Of a DNA stretch of 21,728 nt, positions 9,627 to 16,552 are shown in pieces. The translations under genes and the position numbers were made by a program. Source of the stretch: Clostridiales bacterium UBA4717 (lineage in GTDB: Bacteria; Bacillota; Clostridia; Oscillospirales; CAG-272); the NCBI GenBank assembly GCA_002404395.1, contig DHJP01000004.1, positions 1 through 21,728 on the forward strand. The letters are read 5' to 3'. Below the pieces are notes generated by a model, which saw only the letters and a program-made list of their open reading frames with translations, had not been told where the DNA came from and made no database searches. Each line of letters starts with the position of its first letter. The stretch's first letter is position 1.

Positions 9627-10811
9627 GTGAAAAAAGTAGTATGTGCGCTTTGCGCGCTCCTTTTGACTGTCTCTGTATTTGTATTATGCGCATCGTTTTT
9701 TGACACACCGGTAAGCGGTGCATACGGAATTTCCGACGCAAAGGTCCAAAAGCTTGAAGAACAGCTTGCGGGACTGAAAAAAGAGATTTCCGGATTGCAG
9801 AGCAAGATCAATTCGGCGAAGAAGGACAAAAACGCAAAGCTTCAGGAGAAAAACGATCTTGACAGGCAGATAAAGCTGACGCAGGACAAGATCGCTTTGA
9901 CCGGTGAGCTTATCGAAACATTGAATCTCGGCATTGAAAACAAAGAGGGCGAAATCGCCGTCAAAGAGTCCGAATATGCCAAAAAACTTGATAATTTTAA
10001 ACAGCGTCTGCGTATCAACTATGAAGAGGGCGAGATCGGATATGTCGATATGATGCTCGGCGCGGCAAGCCTCGGCGAGTTCTTCGAGAAGCTTGATCGT
10101 GTGGGTTGCATGATCGAGTATGACAATGAGGTAATGACCACGATATCATCCGATAAGGCTGCGCTTGAAAATGACAAGAAGGATCTTGAAAGCGCGCTTG
10201 AAAAACAGGAGAATCTGTTAGCGGAGCTTAAAGCCGATGAGGAAAAGCTTGAGCAGGATGCGGAAACTGCCGCCGGGTATATTCAGGCGCTGCTTAAAGA
10301 CGAGACTCTGTATGCGGCACAGCTTGCCGAAAAAGAAAAAGAACGCGACGCGATAAACAAAGAGCTTGACGACTATGTAAAGCAGTTAAAGGCGCAGAAC
10401 ACGAAATATATCGGCGGCGAATTCATGTGGCCGGTCCCGACAGAGTATACTTACGTGTCCTCCGAGTGTGCATGGAGGACCAGCCCGATTTCGGGAAGAA
10501 AAGAGTTCCATAACGGTATGGACATCCCGGTCAAATTCGGAACTGACATTTATGCTTCCAATGCCGGAACGGTCGTGAAAAGTCAGTGGCATTCGAGCTA
10601 CGGCTATTATGTTATGATCGACCATGGCGGCGGATATGCGACGCTGTACGCGCACAACAGTACGCTTTTGGTTTCGGTGGGAGATGAGGTCGAACGCGGT
10701 CAGGTTATTGCAAAGGCAGGTTCTACCGGAGATTCTACCGGCAATCATTGTCATTTCTCAATGTATGAAAACGGCGTGATAATCAATCCGAGGAAGTATT
10801 TCCCGGCATGA
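9627..10811 (+). CDS. Secreted coiled-coil M23 peptidase, likely FtsEX-activated murein hydrolase
   Basis: The 394-aa product starts with a signal peptide (about 1-33, KKVVCALCALLLTVSVFVL). A long coiled coil follows (about 36-130 and 165-260; heptad-rich, Lys/Glu/Leu), broken by a hinge near EEGEIGYVDMMLGA. The C-terminal LytM/M23 domain keeps the zinc ligands His295 and Asp299 (HNGMD) and His376 in HCH, plus His343 in YAH, so it looks catalytically active. The layout matches PcsB/EnvC-like proteins controlled by FtsEX, and it lies right after ftsX. The GTG at 9627 is chosen because CGGAG lies 6 bases upstream and the signal peptide begins there. Cleavage of peptidoglycan cross-bridges during division or elongation is inferred. 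Confidence 0.92.
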   Translation: MKKVVCALCALLLTVSVFVLCASFFDTPVSGAYGISDAKVQKLEEQLAGLKKEISGLQSKINSAKKDKNAKLQEKNDLDRQIKLTQDKIALTGELIETLNLGIENKEGEIAVKESEYAKKLDNFKQRLRINYEEGEIGYVDMMLGAASLGEFFEKLDRVGCMIEYDNEVMTTISSDKAALENDKKDLESALEKQENLLAELKADEEKLEQDAETAAGYIQALLKDETLYAAQLAEKEKERDAINKELDDYVKQLKAQNTKYIGGEFMWPVPTEYTYVSSECAWRTSPISGRKEFHNGMDIPVKFGTDIYASNAGTVVKSQWHSSYGYYVMIDHGGGYATLYAHNSTLLVSVGDEVERGQVIAKAGSTGDSTGNHCHFSMYENGVIINPRKYFPA

Positions 10812-10837
10812 TGACGGCTTAAAGGCAGGTGCATAAT

Positions 10838-12043
10838 TTGAAGAAAAAAATCTCGCTCGCAACCGTAATCGTGGTGGTTGCGCTTGCCGTGCTGATTACT
10901 TTTCAGCTTACCTATATCAAGGTCAATAATAAATATCAGAAAGCGCTGAATGAGCTTAAGAACACACAGCTTTTGTATGACAAGCTTGCGGCGGTCGATT
11001 CGGTATACCGTTCGAAGTATATCGGAGACATTGACGATAACAAGCTTATTGACGGTATGCTCAAAGGCTATGTATACGGTACGGGTGATAAGTACGGATC
11101 ATATTTTTCCAAAGATGAATTTGCCGAGCTGATGAAGGACTCAAACGCCGAGCTTGAAGGCATAGGCATTAATGTCGTTTATGATTACGAGCATAAGGCG
11201 ATAAATATAGTAAATGTCATGCCCGATTCTCCGGCACTTGAAAGCGGTCTGAAGCCGGGTGATAAGATCGTTTATGTTGACAGCGTGTCGGTCGGCGAGC
11301 TTGGCTATTCGTCGGCTATCGGAAAGTTGAGGGGTGCCGCCGGTACATCGGCAAAGTTTACGGTGTTACGCGACGATGAAATGACTGAGTTTGAGGTCGA
11401 ACGGCGTAAGATCACCGAATATACGGTTTACCACCGTTTGTACTCGGAAGATGATACGATCGGCATAGTACAGATCCTTGAATTTGATGCCGGTACTCCG
11501 TCGCAGTTCAAGGCGGCGGTCAATGAGCTGCTCGAAGCGGGTGCGGAGAAACTGATATTTGATGTCAGAAATAATCCCGGCGGAAATCTTGAGTCGATCG
11601 GCGAGGTGCTTGATTTCCTGCTTCCCGAGGGTGTGATCGTGCGTATATACGACGCGGACGGCAACGAAGAGACCCTGTCCTCGGATGCTAATGAGATCGA
11701 CTGCCCGATGATGGTGCTTGTAAATTCATCGACCGCGAGTGCGGCAGAGCTGTTTTCGGGCGCGCTCCGCGATTACGAAAAAGCTAAGCTTGTCGGGGTC
11801 AGGACCTACGGCAAGGGAACTATGCAGACGATCATGCCGCTTTATGACGGTTCGGCGATAAGCGTTTCATACAGAATGTATTGCCCGCCGTTTTCCGACA
11901 ATTACGAGGGTGTCGGACTTTCTCCCGATATAGAGGTTGAGCTTGATGAAAAGTTCAAAAACACTTCAGTGTTTATGCTCGATGAAAAGGACGACGCTCA
12001 GCTTCAAGCGGCGGTAAGCGAGTTTGACAAGACAGCATTTTAA
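10838..12043 (+). CDS. S41-family carboxy-terminal processing protease (Ctp type)
   Basis: This 401-aa protein has one N-terminal membrane anchor (about 5-26), a helical region, and a PDZ domain (about 105-185, with DSPALESGLKPGDKIVYVD). The S41 protease core follows, with FDVRNNPGGNLE, nucleophile Ser301 in STASAAELF and general-base Lys326 in TYGKGTMQ; the 25-residue Ser-Lys spacing matches known Ctp enzymes. It acts outside the membrane on protein C-termini. Ctp proteases are often linked with FtsEX-dependent hydrolases, so it may process or limit the M23 enzyme encoded just upstream; this is inference. TTG at 10838 is preferred, with GGCAGG 8-9 bases upstream; an in-frame GTG at 10829 overlaps that box. 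Confidence 0.92.
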   Translation: MKKKISLATVIVVVALAVLITFQLTYIKVNNKYQKALNELKNTQLLYDKLAAVDSVYRSKYIGDIDDNKLIDGMLKGYVYGTGDKYGSYFSKDEFAELMKDSNAELEGIGINVVYDYEHKAINIVNVMPDSPALESGLKPGDKIVYVDSVSVGELGYSSAIGKLRGAAGTSAKFTVLRDDEMTEFEVERRKITEYTVYHRLYSEDDTIGIVQILEFDAGTPSQFKAAVNELLEAGAEKLIFDVRNNPGGNLESIGEVLDFLLPEGVIVRIYDADGNEETLSSDANEIDCPMMVLVNSSTASAAELFSGALRDYEKAKLVGVRTYGKGTMQTIMPLYDGSAISVSYRMYCPPFSDNYEGVGLSPDIEVELDEKFKNTSVFMLDEKDDAQLQAAVSEFDKTAF

Positions 12044-12115
12044 GACGCCTCGGCATGATGGAGAGATATTCCGGCAAAAATTATCCGATTCCACATAATT
12101 AAGAAAATAAAGCAA

Positions 12116-12128
12116 CCGCCTGCGGCGG
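12116..12128 (+). repeat. GC-rich mini-hairpin in the greA leader (copy 2 of a 13-base palindrome)
   Basis: CCGCCTGCGGCGG folds into a 5-bp stem with a 3-base loop, ending about 18 bases before the greA ATG and directly before its GAGGAG ribosome binding site. The same 13 bases occur at 722-736 in the dnaK leader. No clear promoter was found in the 103-base spacer after the S41 gene. Confidence 0.45.
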
Positions 12129-12146
12129 AGTAGAGGAGATATTACC

Positions 12147-12632
12147 ATGGCAAATGTTATGACAGTTACCACAGAAGGCTTTAAAAAGCTTGAATCCGAG
12201 CTTGATTATCTGCGCAACACCAAGCGTAAAGAGGTGCAGGAAGCGATCGCGGTAGCCAGATCGTTCGGAGACCTTTCCGAGAACAGCGAATACGATGAAG
12301 CTAAAAATGAGCAGGCAAAAGTCGAAGCACGTATCGTTGAGCTGGAAGAAATGCTCCGCAATATTACGGTTATTGATGAAAGCTCGATCAGCACCGAAAC
12401 GGTCGGACTCGGAACAAAGGTCAAGGTCGTTGACAAGGAATTCAACGAGGAAGAAGAGCTTTCGGTCGTCGGTTCAAACGAAGCGGACTCGCTTGCAGGC
12501 AGAATTTCCGACGTATCTCCGCTCGGAGCGGCACTGCTCGGCAAAAAGGTCGGCGATATCGTAACGGTTGAGGCGCCGAACGGAAGCTATTCGGTGGAGA
12601 TCCTTGAAATATCGCTTGATAAGAAAAACTGA
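12147..12632 (+). CDS. greA: GreA, transcript cleavage/elongation factor
   Basis: GreA enters the secondary channel of RNA polymerase and stimulates cleavage of backtracked RNA. The 161-aa protein has the N-terminal antiparallel coiled coil with the acidic tip in FGDLSENSEYDEAK (Asp42 and Glu45 at the catalytic tip) and a C-terminal FKBP-like domain (about 80-158, with GLGTKVKV and SPLGAALLGKKVGD). The ATG has GAGGAG about 9 bases upstream. It is the last + strand gene before a convergent terminator. Confidence 0.96.
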   Translation: MANVMTVTTEGFKKLESELDYLRNTKRKEVQEAIAVARSFGDLSENSEYDEAKNEQAKVEARIVELEEMLRNITVIDESSISTETVGLGTKVKVVDKEFNEEEELSVVGSNEADSLAGRISDVSPLGAALLGKKVGDIVTVEAPNGSYSVEILEISLDKKN

Positions 12633-12640
12633 TAAACGCG

Positions 12641-12690
12641 GCAAATAAAAAACGCTCGGCACTTTGAACTGCCGAGCGTTTTTTATTTGC
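12641..12690. terminator. Symmetric bidirectional terminator between greA and the SGNH gene
   Basis: A perfect 21-bp inverted repeat (12641-12661 with 12670-12690) encloses an 8-base loop. The stem includes GCTCGGC/GCCGAGC and a six-base A/T run, so both strands read a GC stem followed by TTTTTT. It begins 8 bases after the greA stop and abuts the stop codon of the - strand gene, so it serves both convergent genes. Confidence 0.92.
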
Positions 12691-14571
12691 TTATTCAACA
12701 AGCAGTGCGCTTATCATGTAGCTTTTGTTCTCTTCGTCTAACTCTGCACGTATAGTCAATGTGTGCTCGGCGTTTTCAAGACCCGAAGTCAAAAGCAGGG
12801 GATGGTTTCCCTTCTGGTTCTGCACTCGTTCACTGCCGCCGTCGATACTGTAGAAGATTCTGTTCCCCGAGCCGTATTGTGCAAACAATGAAATTGAACT
12901 TCCGGTGAAGCGTATTACGAGCTCATTGTCATCAGAGGTCGGATAAAGATAACCGCTGTACGGATTTGCGGTGGTCCAATAGGATTCGTTTGAAAGTGAC
13001 CAACCGTTTGATGATACAATGTCAATTTCATTTGCCAGAATGTATTTCGGGGAAAATTCGCCGTCAGCCGAAATTGCATTTGCAAGCGTATATTCAACCG
13101 CTTCGGAGGTCTGCGCATCGGCAAAAACCAATTCATACTCCAGATATTCGCGGATTATTTCAAAATATCTGCGGTATCCCTTGTCGTTCGGATGCACAAT
13201 GTCGGTAAAATACTCCGAAAAGGCGGCGTTGTCCTTACAGTCAATGTCGGAAGTAAGTGCCGCGCCGATGCTGATCGACGGTATGTTGTAATGCTTTGCT
13301 ACAGATTCTTCGGCAGCGGTCTGTATGGGCAGGGTGCCGCTTGAAGCGCTGCTTTGGTCGATCGTGTAAAGCGAGATTATATCGCAGTCGGGGTATGCGG
13401 TTTTTATCTGGCGTATAATGCTTTCATAATATTTCTTTACATTGCTTTCCGAGGTGCCGCAGTACAGATCGTTGATCGCAAATTCAATGAATACCAGATC
13501 GGGCTTCAGCGCCAGAACATCGTGGGCGCATCTGAAAGCGCCGTGCATTGAGCCGGAGCCTCCGATAGCCGAGTTGTACGAGGACACTGCCGCTTCGGGA
13601 AAGGTATCTGTAAACCATTTTGAGGTAAGTGCGCGCCACGAGGTTGATTCTGCATCGGAGGAACCGTAACCGGCAGTCACCGAACCGCCGAAATAAACTA
13701 TGTTAAGTTTTTTGTTCTCGACAAGCTTGTAATAAGTATTGTATAGCGGCTGTCTGCACTCATAATAATTATCATAATCAAAGCGGTCTGACGGCGACTT
13801 TACGGTTCCGGTAAATTCAAAGCCCTCATCCAACCGCGCGTGTCCGACGAGTATCTCATCTGTGAAGTGCGTTGTTGCGGCATTCAAACCGTATGCGTTC
13901 GCGGCGCTCAGTGTAATATCGCCTTGCGATACTTTAATTTTGTATTCCGAAGCGGTCAGCGATTTGTCGCATTTCAAAAAAATATTCAGCGAATCTTTAA
14001 GGTCGCCCTTTTTAAAGCCGGCATGAGATTCAATAGACTCTTCAAGCGTTTTGATCATAGCCGTGTATCCCTCGCTTTGCACTGCGGATACGACGTTGAA
14101 TCTATGCACTTCCTTGCCGGACACCTTTAGACTTTTCAGCGCATAGTCCTTATGGTAGCTGTAATTCTGAATGTCCGAATAATTGCCGTTCTGATAGCAG
14201 GTCAGAAAATAATTCACCGCTTCTGCGGTAGCGGAATCGCTTCCGCCGATGATTATTAGCTTCTGCCCGGCTATTTTTACGATATAATCGTCGTATAGCA
14301 GAGTGTCCTTAAGCGCATTTGTTTCCGTGCGCGCCGTTTCGCCTACGAGGATCTCCTTGTCATTGGCACTTGCGGAGTCGGAGCAGAGCTCACCGATCCC
14401 CGAGGCAAATTTGCTCTTGATCTGAGCGGCGGCGGCTCTGACGGTCTCCCCGGCATTTTCGGGATAAACTATATTATATTCTTCAAGCTTGATATTTTTA
14501 TTGCAGGAACAAAGCAACACCGCTGCCGACAGTATTATCAGTATCAGCAATGAGATGCGTTTCAATTTCAT
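12691..14571 (-). CDS. SGNH/GDSL-hydrolase lipoprotein with esterase-like beta-sandwich
   Basis: The 626-aa protein begins with a lipoprotein signal (lipobox LCSC, lipidated Cys23). Residues about 31-140 (YNIVYPENAGETVRAAAAQI, then ILVGETAR) resemble the alpha/beta domain found before glycosidase catalytic domains such as GH20/GH67, and residues about 155-260 look like a second copy. The SGNH hydrolase spans about 285-480: block I FGGSVTAG (Ser297), block II GGSGS, block III AINDL (Asn367), and the Asp457/His460 pair in DIVHPND. Residues about 500-626 form a beta-rich domain like the jelly-roll of CE2 acetyl-xylan esterases. Removal of acetyl or other ester groups from a glycan at the cell surface is likely; the substrate is unknown. 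ATG at 14571 follows AAGGAAGGG on the - strand. Confidence 0.85.
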   Translation of the reverse strand: MKLKRISLLILIILSAAVLLCSCNKNIKLEEYNIVYPENAGETVRAAAAQIKSKFASGIGELCSDSASANDKEILVGETARTETNALKDTLLYDDYIVKIAGQKLIIIGGSDSATAEAVNYFLTCYQNGNYSDIQNYSYHKDYALKSLKVSGKEVHRFNVVSAVQSEGYTAMIKTLEESIESHAGFKKGDLKDSLNIFLKCDKSLTASEYKIKVSQGDITLSAANAYGLNAATTHFTDEILVGHARLDEGFEFTGTVKSPSDRFDYDNYYECRQPLYNTYYKLVENKKLNIVYFGGSVTAGYGSSDAESTSWRALTSKWFTDTFPEAAVSSYNSAIGGSGSMHGAFRCAHDVLALKPDLVFIEFAINDLYCGTSESNVKKYYESIIRQIKTAYPDCDIISLYTIDQSSASSGTLPIQTAAEESVAKHYNIPSISIGAALTSDIDCKDNAAFSEYFTDIVHPNDKGYRRYFEIIREYLEYELVFADAQTSEAVEYTLANAISADGEFSPKYILANEIDIVSSNGWSLSNESYWTTANPYSGYLYPTSDDNELVIRFTGSSISLFAQYGSGNRIFYSIDGGSERVQNQKGNHPLLLTSGLENAEHTLTIRAELDEENKSYMISALLVE

Positions 14572-14604
14572 GGGCAATCCCTTCCTTGGATTATTTACCG
14601 TACT

Positions 14605-14633
14605 ATTTTACCACAAACCCGTCTGTATGTCAA
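14605..14633 (-). promoter_or_regulatory. Promoter of the SGNH lipoprotein gene
   Basis: On the - strand, TTGACA (14633-14628) and TAAAAT (14610-14605) are 17 bp apart, nearly full consensus. The predicted start near 14598 gives a 5' leader of about 27 bases. Confidence 0.8.
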
Positions 14634-14672
14634 GTTTGCCCGAATTTGCAAGCATTTGCGCCGAAAGCGAAG

Positions 14673-14798
14673 AGAGGAAGCGAGTCGCTTCCTCTGACGA
14701 AAAGTGGGTGTTAAAAACTCAGTTTGAGATTTCTAACACCCACTCGATATTGATATCGGTGACAGAGCGCCGCCGTTTTGCCGTTAAATCAGGCAAAA
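14673..14798. repeat. Cluster of four inverted repeats between SBP1 and the SGNH gene
   Basis: The 323-base gap 14572-14894 holds no gene. Besides the SGNH promoter it contains four successive inverted repeats: 14673-14682/14686-14695 (10 bp, 3-base loop); 14703-14713/14734-14744 (11 bp with an inner stem); 14745-14750/14753-14758 (6 bp); and 14776-14782/14792-14798 (7 bp, 9-base loop). The second works as a terminator for SBP1. The others have no clear role. The rest (14800-14894) is A+T rich with only a weak 4-bp GCTG/CAGC hairpin near 14845. Confidence 0.6.
14698..14744 (-). terminator. Probable intrinsic terminator for SBP1
   Basis: On the - strand the 11-bp stem AGTGGGTGTTA/TAACACCCACT, extended inward by an imperfect stem, is followed by CTTTTCG. 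No T run follows on the + strand, so it points left. It lies about 150 bases after the SBP1 stop, and no better candidate is closer. Confidence 0.5.
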
Positions 14799-14894
14799 AG
14801 TCAAAGTAATTGAGATAAAAACTACCAAAGATATCTTTTAAAATGCTGCTAAAACAGCGATTGTTTAACAGTAACTTTTTAAAATATTTTTTGT

Positions 14895-16319
14895 TCAGCT
14901 TCTGCCGTAGAAATCACGCATCTGCTGAATAGTGTATTTGAATGTGGCTTCGTTGCTTGCATACCATGATGCAAAGGTGTTTGTCTGATTTTCTATTGCC
15001 GTGCGAATGTCGCCTGCACCGATGAAGCCTTCAACCATATATGTGGAAGAGCCGAGAATAATGTTTACCATATCGAGGGTCTCGTCATCTTTCGCTTCTT
15101 TAAGCGAAAGGGTCACGTCGTAGTAGGTCGGACGCACGTTGTTGTAGGATTCGATCGACATAGCTTCGAGAATGATTCCGGTTTCATAAAGCTCGGTGTT
15201 GGTGGTCGGAATATAGCAGAGGTGGGCAATGTTAGCCGCACGGCTGTAGTATTCACCTTGTTCCTCGTCGAGCATCGGATAAGGCACGACGCCGTATTCG
15301 TAATCTCCGTCGCGGTTCAATACAAGGTTTGTAATGAACATATCATCCATGAGCAGTCTGCCCTCGGAAAAAGCGGTCTTGTCGATTCCCCAGGTATCCA
15401 TGCAGGTGAAAGCGTTACGGTTGTCGAAAATTTCGATAATTTTGTCAATGATCTTTACGGTGCGCTCGTTGTTGAGGTTCAGCGCGGGCAGATTGTTTTC
15501 GTCACTGACGACAGGCTTTCCGCCGAAACCTATGTAAGCGGCGGTGTTCATTTCCCAACCCCAGCCGGAAAATCCGAAACGGTCGGCGTTGTAATTGACC
15601 TCGGTATTACCGTTAAGATCCTTATATCCCTGCTTTACTATTTCAATGAATTTGTCTGCGGTCCAAGTCATATCGTAAACATCCTGATACGGATAGTCGA
15701 TGCCGAGGTCATCAAACAGATTCTTGTTGAACATGATGCAGTTGGTCGAGTTATAGGTCATCAGATTAAGGTCGCCCGCCATGGTGAACACCTTGCCGCC
15801 GAAGTTGATATCCTTGGCAATTCTTGAGTTCCAATAGGGCTTGGTGTAATCAAGATATTCGAGATCGTTCCAATCCACAAAGCAACCGTCAAGTATCATT
15901 TGCGGCATAGCGTTGTGCTGAACGTTGACATACATATTGTAGGTGGTATCGCCGGACATGATGAAATTTTTGATCTCGGCGCAGGGCTGATTGACCTCAG
16001 CCTCGACCATGTTAAGTGTAAGATTGTATCTGTCCTCAATAGCGAGATTCCTTTGGAATACCGCGTCATTGACAAGGTCGCCGTTTTCTTCTTCGGCAAT
16101 CAGATACTGCGCACCGGACTTGTCAATGTAGATCCCGAAAGATCTCTTTCCGTAGTCAAGCTCGGGAAGAGAGTCAAGCGTATATAGGAGTGCTTCAGTC
16201 GAAGTATCGCTTAACGATTCGCGCGCCGAATCGGTGCTCTCAGCTTCATCTTTGCCGCAGGCTGTGAGCATCGGGGAGATAACCATTATAAAAGCTAACA
16301 GAAATGCAATTTTTCTCAT
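14895..16319 (-). CDS. Extracellular solute-binding lipoprotein, paralogue SBP1
   Basis: The 474-aa product has a lipoprotein signal MRKIAFLLAFIMVISPMLTAC (lipidated Cys21), an acidic Ser/Thr linker, and an ABC-type family 1 solute-binding fold of the carbohydrate class. Typical segments are YDMTWTADKFIEIVKQGYKD, DRFGFSGWG, YIGFGGKP and VVPYPMLDEEQGEYYSRAAN. It should bind a ligand, probably a sugar or oligosaccharide, at the outer membrane face. No permease or ATPase gene is nearby. Variable parts compared with the other copies lie near residues 253-320 and in the last 50 residues. The start at 16319 is fixed by the signal peptide. Unlike its three sisters it lacks a convincing ribosome binding site, since the 15 bases before ATG read GATATCTGATCTGAGT; an in-frame GTG at 16403 would bury the signal peptide. 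Confidence 0.88.
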   Translation of the reverse strand: MRKIAFLLAFIMVISPMLTACGKDEAESTDSARESLSDTSTEALLYTLDSLPELDYGKRSFGIYIDKSGAQYLIAEEENGDLVNDAVFQRNLAIEDRYNLTLNMVEAEVNQPCAEIKNFIMSGDTTYNMYVNVQHNAMPQMILDGCFVDWNDLEYLDYTKPYWNSRIAKDINFGGKVFTMAGDLNLMTYNSTNCIMFNKNLFDDLGIDYPYQDVYDMTWTADKFIEIVKQGYKDLNGNTEVNYNADRFGFSGWGWEMNTAAYIGFGGKPVVSDENNLPALNLNNERTVKIIDKIIEIFDNRNAFTCMDTWGIDKTAFSEGRLLMDDMFITNLVLNRDGDYEYGVVPYPMLDEEQGEYYSRAANIAHLCYIPTTNTELYETGIILEAMSIESYNNVRPTYYDVTLSLKEAKDDETLDMVNIILGSSTYMVEGFIGAGDIRTAIENQTNTFASWYASNEATFKYTIQQMRDFYGRS

Positions 16320-16393
16320 ACTCAGATCAGATATCGGCGTCGCCGACCCATGATTTTTTCGACTCTGTAAAGCCGTTATATCTTTATAGATTA

Positions 16394-16422
16394 AGTATAT
16401 CACCTCAATACAATTGTTTCCA
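16394..16422 (-). promoter_or_regulatory. Probable promoter of SBP1
   Basis: On the - strand TATACT (16399-16394) lies 17 bp from TGGAAA (16422-16417). The -35 box is weaker than in the sister genes. The predicted leader is about 68 bases and contains a tight palindrome (16334-16346) just before the start codon. Confidence 0.5.
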
Positions 16423-16464
16423 TTTGACGGTGTGACTATTTTATGTGTTTATGCAACTATATTA

Positions 16465-16500
16465 AAAACGGTCCGCTTGCTCAATGCAAACGAACCGTTT
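16465..16500 (-). terminator. Intrinsic terminator for SBP2
   Basis: On the - strand a 15-bp stem (16500-16486 with 16480-16466) and a 5-base loop run into TTTTTAAT; the stem's last three T bases overlap the run. Two positions pair as G-U only in the - strand RNA and would be A-C mismatches on the other strand, which fixes the direction. It lies about 52 bases after the SBP2 stop. Confidence 0.8.
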
Positions 16501-16552
16501 GTGTGGGGGCTGCTACAAGTAGGATGCGGTTTTATTTCCAAAACTGTCAGTC

